A stretch of DNA of 64,000 nt from Cyanophora paradoxa (taxonomy: Eukaryota > Glaucocystophyceae > Cyanophorales > Cyanophoraceae): contig QPMI01000656.1 in assembly GCA_004431415.1 (NCBI GenBank), positions 29,773 through 93,772 on the forward strand. The letters run 5' to 3'. This document shows positions 19,903-31,330 of the stretch, piece after piece. Numbering within the stretch: position 1 is the stretch's first letter; the number at the start of each line of letters is the position of its first letter. The notes under the pieces were generated by a model. It did no database searches. It had not been told where the DNA came from and saw only the letters and a program-made list of their open reading frames with translations. The position numbers were made by a program, and so were the translations under genes.

Positions 19903-22900
19903 CTAGACGAAGCGGGACTCGCGGTGGTGCGGGGCGGCGGGGGCGGGCCGCCGCGCCCTGCCGGGGCGGCTCGGGGGCGGGGCCAGGGCCGGCGGGCCGA
20001 CCCCGAGGCTCGCCTTGAGCTCGCCTATGACGGCCCGCAGGCTGCCCCGCAGGGCGGTCGTGGCGGGGCGCGGGGGCGCCGCGGGGCGTGCGGGGCCGGC
20101 GCCCCCGCCGCCACGTCCGCCGGCGACGGCCGCTCCCGCCGGTGGGTCAGCAGCGCAGAGAGGACGGCGTCCTCCTCGGAGGCCGGCGGGAGGCGCGCCG
20201 AGGCTCCCAGGAGCCGCTCCTGAGCGGCGCGGTAGTGCGCGAGGTACTCGCCCAGCGGCCCCTCCTCGACCCGGAGGGGGGGCGGGCCGCCTCCTCCCCG
20301 CCCCGCCCCGCCCCGGCCTGCGCGCCCCGCGCCGTGCTGGCGCGCGGGGCGAGGCGCCCAGGCCCTCGATGGCGGCGACGAGGGGCGGGGGAGGACGAGG
20401 ATGGAGCCGGGCGGGGCAGCGGTGCCCCGCCGGCGTCGGCGGCGGCCGCGGGCCGAAGGGCGGGGAGCCCAGCAGGGAGCGCGAGGCGGGGGCGGAGGCC
20501 GGCCCTGGGGCGGCCTCGGCCGCGGGGCGGAGGGTGAAGGAGGGGAGCTTGGGGAGGGGCTGCGTCTGGCTCGCAGAGGGCGGGGAGCCGGCGGCGCCGG
20601 GGGGCGGGCCGGGGGGTACGGAGGAGTCCAGGGAGCGGGCGAGGGCGCCGAGGGCGAGGGGGGGCACGAGGGGCCAGAGGGCCACGCCGGCCGGCAGCGA
20701 GAGGCGCCGCATGGAGCCCTGCGCTCCGCCTTAGCCCAGCGAGAGCCAAAACGAGGCTGGGCGGGGCGGGGCGCGGGCTCGCCGAGCGAGTCTGGAGCGG
20801 CCGGGACGACCCGAGGTCGCCGCTGGAGAGGGGCTTGGAGCGGCGCGGGGGGCCAGCCCCCTCCTCGCCCCGGTCGTCGGCCCCGCCCTCGTCGAGGCCG
20901 GCCTCGCCGCCCCGCGAGGGCCGCCGCCAGGAGCGCAGCGAGGCCCGCGAGGACCCGTGCTGCTGCTGCTGCTGCTGCCCGGCGGCCCCTGCCCCTGCGC
21001 CTGGGCCTGGGCCTGGGCGTGCGCGCCGGCCTGCAGCCGCCGCTCCTCCCGGCGGCGCCGGCTGCGCTCCTCGCGCCGCAGCGCGGCCATCGCCGCCTGC
21101 GCCGCCTCCCGCGCCCCGGCCGCTCCGCAAAGGCCTCCGCCCTCCGGCCGGGGGCGATGCCGGCGGCGCCGGGTGCGGATGCGGGTGCGGGTGCGGGTGG
21201 GGTGCGGGGCGGCGGGGCGGGCGGCTGGGGGTGCTGCTGCCCCGGGCCGGAGGGGCGGGGACGACCCGGGCTTGATCCCGAGCGTCGTGTGGAACCTGCG
21301 GACACGGCGCGGGCCTTCAGCTGGAGGGGCGGGGCGGGCGGAGCCGGCGGGCGGGGGCGGGGGCGGGCCTGTGGTGCGGGGCGCGCCCCGCGAGGGCGTT
21401 GTGGGAGGGGGCCCGCCGGCCGCACCCGCCCGCCATCAGCGGCGCCTCGCAGCTGCGCCCCGCGCACGCGTCAGGCCGGGGGCGGCCAGGCGGGCGGGGC
21501 GGGCGGGGCGGGCCTGGCGACGGCGCGGATGCTGTCGAGGCGGGCGCGGTCGAGGGCCTCCCGCCGATCCGCCTCCGCCCGCAGCAACTGCCCCGCCTCG
21601 TCCGTCAGGTCTGCCCCCGCCCGCCCGCCGCCTCCCCGTCAGCTCCGCCGCGGGCGGGGCGGGGCGGGGCGGGGCGGGGCGGGGGCGCGGACGGGCGAGG
21701 AGCTCGGCGCGGGGGCAGTAGAGGAGCTCGCAGGCGGTCTCGGCGACCACCGTGCTCCCCGCCGGCCGCTCCAGCAGCACCTGCGTGCGGAGGCGGCCCC
21801 TCAGAGGCGGGGCAGGCGGGGGCGGCGGGCGGCGGGGGCGGGGCCTCGCCTCGTGGACGCCCAGGATGGAGTTCTCGGCGAGGACGGAGAGCGCCACCGG
21901 CACCCGCGGCCGCTGCCCGCCCCGCCCTCAGGGGGTGCGGGCGGGAGGGGCAGGGGGCGCGGGAGGGGCGGGGGCGGGCCTGGGTGATGGGGACCTGCGG
22001 GGTGAGGACGCTCACGGGTTGCGGCGCGATCTCCCACGAGAGCTCCACCTCCCTGCGCGAGCGAGCGAGGGCAGAGGGGGCGGGGGTGGGCGGGGAGCGA
22101 GCGCGGGGGACGAGAGGGCGGGCGGGCGGGCGAGAGGGCGGGGGCACCTGCTGACGCGGCAGCAGCCGGAGCGGAGGACGAAGATGCCGGGCACGGGCCG
22201 CCCCTCCTCCATCAGCACTGCCCGCCCCCGCCCCGCGTCGGTTTGGCGGGGCGGGGCGGGGCGGGGAGGGCACCGGTGTGGCGGGGGACGGAGCGCCGCG
22301 AGAAGACGCTCGCCAGCTGCGCCGCCCGTCGGCGCGGCGGGCGGCGGCGGGGGCGCTGGGGGCGGCGCCCGGGGCGCCGGAAGGAGCGCGAGGGATCTGT
22401 GGCTAGGTGCTTTCTCGCGGGAAGCACGCCTGGCGCCCCTTCCACGCCTCTTGGCGCCCCCGCCGCCCGCCCCCCCCCTCCCCCCCCCCCCCCCCACCTT
22501 GGTGAAGCGGTCGAGGCGCAGGGCGTGGAAGGCTGCGAAGCGGCGCAGGTACTCCAGCTTCCCCGCCAGCTCCCGCTCCTTCCACCGCCTGCCCCGCCGA
22601 GGAGAGAAGAGGGTGAGGGGCGGGGGGAGGCGCGGGGGGTTCCGGGCGGGCCTGAGGGTGCGGTCGAAGTCGCGGCGGTCGAGGACGGCGAGCTCGAGGG
22701 GGCCCGCCTCCCCCGCCGTCACCGACGCGGACCGCGGCTCCGACTTGATCAGCGCCAGCTCCCCGAACGCATCCCCCGCCTTTCCGAGCGCGCGCCCAGT
22801 CAGCGGGGGCCAGCGGGCGGCCCTGCAGGGGCCCGGCCCCGCGTCACCTTGAGGCAGGCGAGGAGGACGCGGGAGGGCGGGGGCCCCCCGCCCCAGGGCG

Positions 22901-24484
22901 ACGCAGGCGCCGCGTCCGGGCGAGGCGAGGGCGCGGGGGGCTCCGGCGAGGTCGAGACCAGGCCCTCGAGGCCGTGCCCGTACCCCCCTTCGAATCGGTC
23001 CCCGTCCCCGGACACCAGCGTGGACCCCACAGAGCTCCGCCTCCGCTGCTGCCGCGCGGCCGCGGGCGGGGCCAGGCCCTCCGCCCGGGGGGTACCCGCG
23101 GCCGCGCCCCGGCGCCCCGCGTGCTTCCACACCTCCGCCGTGCCCTGCGCCCCGCCGGCGGCTCGGGAGGGAGCGGGGGGTCGCGCGGGGAGGGGGCGCG
23201 GCGCACGCCGAGGACGATGTAGAAGGTGGAGGCCTCCTCCCCCTCCAGGAAGACGTGCTCCCCCGGCAGCCTCCGCAGGTACGACAGGCAGCGGCTGCCG
23301 GGCGCATCGGCGAGGGGCGTCGGCGGGGGGCCCGGGGAGGGGGGGCGTGGGAGGGGGCGGGGGCGCGCCAGATCTCGAGGAGGACGGACTCGTCCATGGG
23401 GTTCTGCTGGAAGAAGCGCGCCTCGCGCACGTGCACGAGCAGCTTCGAGAGGTCCCGGATCGTCCGCGCCTCCGGCCTGCCCGCCCCGCTCGGCACGGAA
23501 GGGGGGGGGGGCGGGGGGGGGGGGGGGGGGGGGGAGGATGGCGGGGTACGCCGCACTTCTTGAGGAGGAGGTCGCGGAGGTTCGTGTCGTCGCGGGCGAT
23601 GACCGTCGCGGAGCGCGGGACGGTGCGCGGGCCCGCGGGCGCGGGCGTGGGCGAGGGCGTCGCCGCGTGCGGCGGGGCCGCCGCCTCGCTCTGCATCGCC
23701 GCCGAGATCGCGACCTGCGCCAGCGAGGCGGCCATGCTGATCCGCCTCGACTGCGCGCCGGCCGGGCCCCCGCGTCGGCGGCGGCGTGGGGGCGTGGGGG
23801 CGGGCGGGCGGGGCCACTGCGGCGGCGCGCACGCTGCCGGAGGCGGCGGCGGCGGTCGCGGCCGCCACAGAGACCGCCGAGCGGAACTGCGCGGCGCTCG
23901 AGCTCGGCGGGCGGGAGGGGCGGGGCGCGCGAACCACGTCCGAGAGGCGGCGGCGGCGCTCCTCGGGCGTCTCAGCGTGCTCGCCCGGCTCCTCCCCCGA
24001 CGGGGCGCGCCGCTCCTCGCCGCCCTCCCCCTGCGCGCCGCGCGTGACGCCGGGCGGAGCGCGCGAGGGGGCGGAGCTCGCCTTGGCGCGCGCGAGGCTC
24101 CGGTCGGACCCGCGGGACCCGTTCGAGCGGCTGGGGGAGAGGCGCCCTTCGCCAGGGGCCTCCCCGCGGCCCGCGAGCGACCGCAACGAGACTTCGAGGT
24201 GCTTCTGCTTCTTGCCCGAGACCTTCCCCTGCAAGGACGCGTCCCCGCCGTCCGCGCCGCCGCCGTCCTCTGCCGATTTCGGCTGCGCGCCGGTCAGCGT
24301 TCAGCGCTCGCGCCTCGATAGCGGGACGAAGCACCCGAGCAGCGGCGGAATCCTGACTCGACAAGCTCGAGTCTTCGGGCCCAGATAGGAAGAGCTTCGG
24401 GCCGCGTATGCTGTCAGCGCCCCTGCCGCCGCCACCGGCATGGCCGGTCTCCGATGCCATCAAGTCCCTTTGGAGGCCGGACAA
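19903..24484 (-). CDS. Protein with two cyclic-nucleotide-binding domains
   Basis: A long multi-exon gene. It starts at 24484 (MSGLQRDLMASETG…), with a Ser-rich, charged N terminus (KVSGKKQKHLEVSLRSLAG…). About 23640-22650 encodes a first cNMP-binding domain: RDLLLKKCGVP, then LSKLLVHVREARFF, PGEHVFLEGEEASTFYIVLG, and the phosphate-binding cassette FGELALIKSEPRSASV. A second domain follows (22600-21690): LEYLRRFAAFHALRL, VFSRRSVPRHT, GRPVPGIFVLRSGCC, ILGVHE and a strand/helix end. A helical piece, a CAG-encoded Gln run (about 20957-20977) and a long disordered C terminus end at 19903 (…HHRESRFV). The tandem CNB layout resembles PKA regulatory subunits and CNB-only proteins; no kinase or channel part is seen. 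In the second domain the cassette Glu/Arg pair is not obvious, so it may not bind nucleotide. Exons are separated by GGGGC-repeat (sense CCCCG) introns. Exact exon ends were not all worked out. Confidence 0.7.
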
Positions 24485-25116
24485 GCTGGACGTCGACGCT
24501 CGGTTTGATCGGCGAGTTGACGGCAGCTAGCAGATCTAGAGCTAGAAGGAGCTAGCTACAAGCCTAGAGAATCCAATTTGTTGGAATTCGCGACGACTCG
24601 CCGGGCGGCGCCAGCAAGCATGTCGACGTCGACGTCGGCTTGGTTTCAGCTTGGCCTGTACCCCCGACTCCTCCCTACTTCGAATTCGTCTAGATCTATC
24701 ATACGGTATACGTAGTATTTGAATTGATATGAATCAAGTTCAGCATCACAAAGAAATGTCCGTATGCGAGATGGAGATCGAGTTCTGAAGAAGGAGCCCG
24801 TCAAGGCGGGCTGGCCCCGCCTAGATCTAGATTCACACGCGAAATAAGAAACAGGCGACCGACAAGAAATTGGAGGGCTGCGCTCGCACGCGCTGTACAG
24901 GTCCGGGCAGCCGCCCGCCGAAAGGAGGAGAAAATGCCGAGGGCGAGGGTGCGGGGTAGGGAGCATAAATACACATAAGAAGGAAGGCGATGTGGTAAAA
25001 TCTATGTGCAGTGGGGCGCCCGCGCCGAGGCCGGGGCGGCCGGGGCGGCCCCCCGAGGCGGCGGCGGGGGGAGGCCGCGCCGCGCCTCGCCGTGCCGGGG
25101 GCGGGGCGGGGGCGCC
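24485..25116. other. Intergenic region
   Basis: Promoter side of the CNB gene and 3' side of the UVR-ApaG gene. About 24500-25000 is of lower GC content with AGATCTAGA and GTCGACGTCGACGTC palindromes. No gene is supported. Confidence 0.5.
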
Positions 25117-26605
25117 TCAGAGGAGGGCGAAGGGGCCGACGTCGGCGTCGAACTTCTCGTCGCTGCCGATGACCACCATCTGCCCCCGCCGCCGCCGCGT
25201 CGGGCCCCGCCGCCCCGGGGGGCCCCAGCGAGGGAGTGCCCGGGTCCCCCCCCGCACCTGGTAAGTGCCCTTCATGCAGCCGGCGATCTCCCCGTTGCCG
25301 AGGCGCCTGCGGGGGCGGGCGGGTGAGGGGGCGGGGGCGGGGGGGAGGGGGCGGGGCGGGGCGGGCCTGTTGAGGCTGATCGGGCACGCGGACGTGTACT
25401 CGAAGCTCTTCCCGGGCTCCAGCACCGGCGTCTCCCCGACCACTGCCCCCCGAGAGACCGCCGGCGTCGGGAGAGGCGGCGCGGGGGGGCGGCCTGTCGG
25501 GGGCGCGCGCGCGCGCGGGGCAGGCGCACGCACCACCCGGCCCGCGGACGTGCTCGATGTTGCCGTCGGCGTCCTTGATGACCCAGTGCCTGGAGAGCAG
25601 CTGCACCGTCTCGTCCCCCTCGTCTGCTCGCCGGCAGCGGTGGGCCCGGGCGGGGCGGGGCGGGGCGGGGCGGGGCGGCAGGCGGGGCGGGCGCACTGGT
25701 GATGTTGATGGCGTACGCGAAGAAGAAGTAGTTGTCGTCCGGCGAGCTCCGGTTCGGCACCAGGTACGAGCGCGCCCGCACCCGCACGCCCTGCCCCGCC
25801 CCCGCCGCGTCGGCGCGCGGGGGGGCGGGGGCGGCGGCGGCGGCGGCGGCGCGCACGTTCGTGGAGACGTCGCTGACGTTGGAGATCGGGAAGTCGCTGA
25901 TGCCCTCCTTGGGCTCGTTCAACGCGTCCTCGGAAATGCTGAGGAGCTCGTCCCGGATCTTATGCGCGCGTGAGCGGAGGACCGGCGGCGATCGGCGACG
26001 GCGGGCCGGCCGACCTGCGCGGCGAGCTCGTACTCCTCCGCGGCGACCGCCCGAGCCATGTCCTCGCGCAGGAACCTGCGGTGGGCGGCGTGGCGTCGGC
26101 GCTGGGGCCAATCAATCATCCTCAGAGGGCATTTGACCGCGCTCGGAGGCCAACATCCGTCTTCGCGAGCTCCTTAAGCTCTGCGAGCCACTATGAGCGC
26201 ATGTATGCAGCCGGCCGCCACGGCCTGCCGGCCGGAGCCTCGGTAGATCTAGAACGAACCGCTCTGAAGCTGAGCTGCCTGCGAATAATCTTCGGCAGCA
26301 ACGGCAGACTCGATGTCTTTCAGAAGCTGCTTCGCAGCTGGGCTGGGATGAAGGGCGGTCGCGCTTGTTGGGGTCTCGGCGACAATGCGGCCAATGAATC
26401 TCGCGGCCGGGGCTGGGGTGGCCTGGACACCGAATCGAACGCGAACACCCAACCAAGCCTTCTGGAAGCTTCCTACGCGCTGGGCTGCACGCGCTTCTGG
26501 GAGCCGACCACTGCACGCGACCACGCGGGCCGCCCGGATGCACGCCACAGGCGCACCCGCGCGAGCCGACAACGCCGAAGGAACGCCCGGGCCGAGGCTG
26601 AACAT
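25117..26605 (-). CDS. UVR-motif / ApaG-domain protein
   Basis: Eight exons close in phase to 327 aa: 26605-26260, 26180-26141, 26075-26015, 25958-25697, 25623-25537, 25442-25367, 25306-25258, 25179-25117. Residues 1-90 are Ala/Arg/Ser-rich with few acids, like a mitochondrial or plastid presequence. Two UVR-like helical motifs follow (DIESAVAAEDYSQAAQL at about 97-113; DMARAVAAEEYELAAQ near 134-149). Residues about 206-327 form an ApaG domain (VRVRARSYLVP, ETVQLLSRHWVIKDADG, VVGETPVLEPGKSFEYTS, GCMKGTYQ, FDADVGPFALL). ApaG is a fibronectin-III-like fold of unclear biochemical role; UVR motifs mediate protein-protein contacts in UvrB/UvrC and Clp-related factors. An organellar adaptor role is inference. 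The exon-2 donor (GC type) is the least certain boundary. The gene starts 394 bp from the divergent RING gene. Confidence 0.88.
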
Positions 26606-26999
26606 CCTGCCTGCACCGACGAACGCGTACCCCCCGATGCAGTACTCCCCCAGGTCAACTGACCTTCGTCAAGTGATCAACTGACCTTCGTCAAGCGACT
26701 CAGTGAGGCGCCGAGCCACCGACAACATCCGCCTGCTCCCGAAATAGCATTCCGGCTCCTTTGGCCGCAGGCCACCGAAGTTGTTCCCTCTCTCCAAGGT
26801 ACGCGATCTGATCGGTCACTTGACGAGCCAACTTGTGTGACCTCAATGTCAGGTCACATACGTCTTCTGACGCCGAGCTTAAGAGGAGAGCTCATCAGGC
26901 AGCCGGGCATTCGTACTTCAGCTTGCTCAACTTCACCACTGGCATTCGACCTGCTCAAGCTTCGGCGCCAGCTCTACCGCGAGCGGAGAGAGATCAAGA
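26606..26999. promoter_or_regulatory. Divergent promoter region
   Basis: A 394-bp spacer between the UVR-ApaG (minus) and RING (plus) start codons. It contains a 22-bp near-tandem repeat, TCAACTGACCTTCGTCAAG, at about 26655-26696, and a TGACCTCAATGTCAGGTCA-like palindromic word at about 26838-26856. These could be factor-binding sites. Confidence 0.45.
26838..26856. promoter_or_regulatory. Imperfect palindrome TGACCT…AGGTCA
   Basis: TGACCT and AGGTCA half-sites form an inverted repeat with a 7-base centre in the divergent promoter. It could bind a dimeric transcription factor; there is no direct proof. Confidence 0.35.
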
Positions 27000-28283
27000 A
27001 TGTCGGATGTCATAGACAGGCGAGCGCAAGAACTGCCGGCCGCGGCTCTCGCAGCGGATGCGGAGGCGGCGGCACCAGCACTGCGGCCAGCCCCTCGACC
27101 AGCGCGACGGTTGTACGGCAGGGCCGCGCTCCCAATCCAAACGATCGTGGACATGGCTATGGAGTGCATACAAAATTGCCCTGATCTGGGGCGGAGAGCA
27201 AGGATAGTCGGACGACTCGCGCCGCTCCTGCACCGGCGACCAGGGGTGCGCAGAGCCATCCTAGAGGCCGCCGCGAATTCCGTCGCTTAAATAGAGGCTT
27301 TCAGGCGAGCGTTCCTCTGCGCGTTCACCGAGCCCCCTCTCGCTGCGCAGACGAACCCCGGCGGGCGCCAGAGGATCGTGGAAGAGCTGCAGGAGATCCT
27401 GGGCGACCTCTACCCCGCGCTGGTCGCGAGGATCGCCGACGTGGTGCCGCTCCTCCCGGTGCGCGGCGCGGCTCGAGCTTCACGCGGGGACGTTCGCGTT
27501 CGGGGCGCTCACGGGGCGGGGCAGCTGGACGTGGAGTACGAGGCGCCGGTGCTGGAGCCGCTCGTGGCGTCGTTCCTCTCGGAGGCGCAGCAGGCGACCT
27601 TCCGCGCGCTGGAGCCGGAGCACCGCAGGCGCTACTGCCACAAGCTCCTGCTCAACAACCCCGGGGTCCGCGGCGCCGCTCCGACCCCGATCGCGCCCGA
27701 GCCGGCGGCTCACGGGCGAGCGCGCGCGCAGCTGAAGGCGCTCTACAGGCGGAAGCTCGCGGAGCGGGGCCTTGCGTGCGTCGAGGCCGCCGGCCCCTCG
27801 GTTCGGGCCGGCGCGGGCCGCTCACGAGTGCGCGCAGGGGCGACTCGCCGGCGGCGAAGCGCAGGCGGGCCCTTGCCGTCGTCTGTGAGACCACGGCCCC
27901 CATCCCCGCGCCCGAGGCGGCGGCGGCGGCGGCCGCCGCCGCCAAGGAGGAGGATCCGGAGGAGCGCGCCCCCGAGCCCAAGCCCAAGCGGGAGGCGGAG
28001 CCCAAGCGCGAGATCGAGCACCACGCCCCCGAGTGCTGCGTCTGGTGCGCCCCGGCCCCGCCCCGGCCCCGCCCCGCCCGGCCCGGCCCTCTCCTCCCCC
28101 GCTGAGCGGCGCGCGGGCAGCCGGGGCGGGGCGCCGTCGGTGCTGCTTCTGCCGTGCAAGCACCTCGCCTACTGCGGCTGCTGCTGGGCAGAGCCGGCGC
28201 AGCGCCGGCGCCTCCTCGGCATGGGGTGCCCCCTCTGCCGCGCCTCCATCGACGCCTTCATCCCGGGGGTCGTCCTGCCTTGA
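27000..28283 (+). CDS. RING-finger protein (probable E3 ubiquitin ligase)
   Basis: Six exons close in phase to 314 aa: 27000-27281, 27351-27458, 27525-27665, 27732-27775, 27838-28044, 28121-28283. The N-terminal two thirds are helical, with a stretch of Leu-rich segments and no named domain. A disordered Ala/Glu/Lys/Pro-rich linker follows (about residues 195-250). The C terminus is a C3HC4 RING: C258 and C261, C273-x-H275, C279 and C282, C297 and C300 (LLPCKHLAYCGCC … CPLC). The RING is split by the last intron exactly after the second zinc ligand position begins, and only the spliced reading restores the CxxC pair, which supports the model. C-terminal RINGs of this kind (as in IAP and Mahogunin-like proteins) recruit E2 enzymes. 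The substrate is unknown. Confidence 0.9.
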
Positions 28284-28768
28284 TTGCGGGGGTCGTCATG
28301 CCTTGCGAAAAGGCCTTCCGTTTACGTATACGTATGAGCTTCTTGTTCTTAAGGCATAGATCCCTGAGACGTCGACCCCCGAATATCATAAACATAAATA
28401 CTTTAGTGCGCATAAATCTTTCTGGCGCGGCAGCTGTGCGCATTTTCCGTCCCCGTAGGCCGGGGGCCTCGCGCATTATGTATATCGCATTTCAAATACT
28501 GTAGTATACTATGCTTCACTCTCGACGTGTTCACCGATCTCTTAGTGCTTAATAGACTTTACGAGTAGAGTTCTCGTTCTCGTATTTTAGTCCGAACATG
28601 TAGAGCGGTAGAGCGTTTGCGGTCACAATGCGATGAACAGCGGTCTGAACAGCGGTAGAGCTGCGATGGTCTGCAGCTGGTCTTTCGTTCGCAGTGGAGT
28701 GTGAAGCAGTCGCAGAAGAAGCGTTATGTGCACGACAAGAAATTGAGAATTATAATGATCGGATCAGA
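28284..28768. other. Convergent intergenic region
   Basis: AT-richer 485-bp spacer between the 3' ends of the RING gene and the second F-box/LRR gene. No gene or clear element is seen. Confidence 0.5.
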
Positions 28769-31059
28769 TCAGAGCAAGCGGACGTCCCAGCGGGGGAGGA
28801 GGGCGCGGAAGCGGCGGGCGGCGGCGGCGCAGGCCGGCCCCTCGCCGAGGCCGCCCCCGGGGACCCAGAGCTCCAGCCCCGCCCCGCAGCCGGGCCCAAG
28901 CCCCCGGCCGCCCCCCGCCGGCTCCAGCGCGCCCAGCGGCGCCAGCGCCGCTTCAAAGGCGGCGGCGTCTCGCGGGGGCCGCAGAGGAGGCGGGCGTGGC
29001 GCAGGCGGCGGCAGGCGGCCAGCGCGGCGAGCTCGGCGCCGGCGGCTTCGGGCCCAGCGCCGTGCGGCGGTACGAGACGAGCGCGCCGCGCGCCGCGCGG
29101 AGGAGGCCGGCCGCCCGCTCGGAGACGGGGTCGGGCCCGGGGGCCGCCGGCGCCCAAGAGGCCACGGGGTGCAGGGAGAGGGAGAGGTCGCGCAGGGCGG
29201 GGAGGGCGGGGAGGGCGGCGGCGAGGCCGGCGAGGCCGGAGGCGACCCCCCCGGTGCTCCCCTCCAGCCGCACCCGGAGCCTCTCCAGGCCCCAGAGCCG
29301 CCCGAGGGCCAGCGTCTGCCCCTCGTCCCCGGCGGCAGGGGCGAGGCCCACGGCGAGCTCCCTCAGCCGCCCCAGCGCCGCCAGCTCCTCGTCCGCCGGC
29401 GCCTCCGAGAGCACGTACCCGTCGCCGTCCGCCAGCGCCAGGCTTCGCAGGGAGCCCTGCGCCCCCGTCGCACTGGGCGAACGTGTGCGCGTGCGAATCG
29501 AGGGCGGGCACCAGTCTCTGAAGGGGGGCGAGCGAGGGCACGTGGTACTCGCGAGCGCAGGGTCGCCGAGCAGCCAGCGGCCCCGAAAGGCTCAGAGCCT
29601 CCAGCGTACCCCGCTCGCCCACCGCCTCCACCAGCGCAGCCAGCGATGAGTCCGCCAGGGGTAGGTCTGCGCATAGTTTTTGAGCGCGGGTGAGGGATAC
29701 GGGATTTCGGGAGGGGTACGCGGTTACCAAGCTGCAGACGACGGAGGCAGCGGAGGCGCCCGACCGTGCGCATAGCGGCCTCTCCGAGCCCCTCGCGGAG
29801 TTCGAACGTGTCGGCGCTTTTCCGGCCAGCCAGGCGCAGCTCCTCAAGAGAGGGGTACATCTCCGCGACGGCCTCCACGACCTTGAGCGTCGGGGACCAG
29901 TACCCCGCCTCTTCGCCTGCGTGCGGTTCGGCTCCGGCGGGGTCCGGGTTCCTCCCTACCCCTCTCCCGGCGCGCACCCCTTTCCTCCTTCTCCTCTTCG
30001 CCTTCTTCGTCGTCGATGGGGGCGGGCGCGCAGAGGCCGAGCGACGTGAGCGCGGGGGCCGCGCCGGCCAGCGCCGCCACGAAGGGGCCGTCCGCGTCGC
30101 AGTACCCCGCCAGGTCCAGCCGCCGCAGCGCCGGGAGGCCGCGCAGGCCCGCGAGCAGCGCCTCCAGCGTCGCGCCCGCTGCATGGGGCGCGTGAGCGAC
30201 GCGGCGGAGGCGGGGCCGGCGGGGCCGCGCGCCGGCGGCGGGTCGCGCACTTGGGGCGGCGAAGGCGAAGGTGCGGTCCGGTATGTTCAAGTCGATGCGG
30301 AGCTCGACGAGCGTCGAAGCGGAGCGCTCCGCCAGCGCCGACGCCAGCGCGGCCGCGTACGCGTGCCGCGGCGCCACGCCTCGCACGACCGCGGCAGCCG
30401 ACGGCGGCTTCGGCGGGACCGGCTTGCGCACGCTGCCCCAGTTGCGGCGGGGCGGCCGCGGCGGCACCGCGGCGACGTCGGCGTGGCACAGGCTGACGCG
30501 CTGCAGGCCTCCCAGCGAGCGCGCCATCTTCAGGACCTGCGGATCGAATTTGATCTGGAGCCGGCGCGGCGCCGGCGCTAGCGCTCGAGCTGTAGCAGCG
30601 CACGCTCTCTGCGACGCTCGGGCCAGGTGCACGCGGCTCGGAAGTCCACGCATCCACGGCGAGCTCCGATGCCAGCAGCGAGCCGCCGCGCGCGCGCTCA
30701 CCCCACGCGTCGATCCGGAAGTCCGGCGGCAGCTGCAGGTCCAGCGCCTCGAGGTCGTGGTGCGGAGGATGAATACCGATAATCGGCCAGACAACTCCGA
30801 GCAACGCTGAGGCGATGCGCCGACTGACGAGGGCCAGCCTGCAAGCCTCCCAGGCCTTGTCCAAGCCAACCAGCCGTATGACCTTGTCCAGTATCGCGTC
30901 GGGGAGCGATTCCAGCAGCGACAATCCAGTCGGCGCTGGTGCAGGCTCCGCTAGGATCCTCGCTAGAGCTAAGCTGGCCGGGGGCTCGCGGGGCTGCGAC
31001 TCCTTAAGCTTCGAGCTGGGACCGGCGGAATCGCACTTGGCGCGCTTCCTCGGCGGCAT
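28769..31059 (-). CDS. F-box / leucine-rich-repeat protein (second copy)
   Basis: Start at 31059 (MPPRKRAKCDSAGPSSKLKE). Exons that close in phase: 31059-30604, 30554-30251, 30178-29978, 29916-29728, 29666-29542, then one from 29456 onward. The last one or two exon boundaries (about 28.95-28.85 kb) are unresolved; the natural C terminus appears to read …RRFRALLPRWDVRLL and stop at 28769. Residues 48-86 are F-box-like (LSLLESLPDAILDKVIRLVG … VSRRIAS). LRR-type segments follow (ATLEALLAGLRGLPALRRLDLAG, YPSLEELRLAG, GTLEALSLSG, LRDLSLSL), with an acidic patch (DDEEGEEEKEE). It probably acts as an SCF substrate receptor, by domain inference. It is divergent from the coiled-coil gene (271 bp apart). 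A decayed copy of its 3' end lies at 38.33-38.56 kb. Confidence 0.75.
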
Positions 31060-31330
31060 CTGCACTGAAGACGCCGATTGCCGGCTCCGGACGTCGACTG
31101 AGTTGCGTGGCCGTAATGCGTGCTGCTGGGCTGCTTGTACCCCCAACCGCCAGCGTGGCTCCTTAAGTGTCGCGGTGCGAAGATGGTAGACACAAGGTGC
31201 GAATGCGCGGCGCGCAGCTAAAGCGCGTGACGTCCGGCGGCGCACGCGTCGCCGGTCATAGCGACCGCAGCCCTTCAGCAGCGACCGCACGTTCCCCTCG
31301 GTGTCCGACGCACGCGCTGATCCCGCATCG
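31060..31330. promoter_or_regulatory. Shared divergent promoter region
   Basis: 271 bp between the start codons of the second F-box/LRR gene (minus) and the coiled-coil gene (plus). No core element is obvious. Confidence 0.45.

Noticed and set aside
20401-21987. 528-codon plus-strand Gly/Arg-rich frame
   Set aside because: It is antisense to the CNB-domain gene and its CCCCG introns; pure GC-composition shadow.
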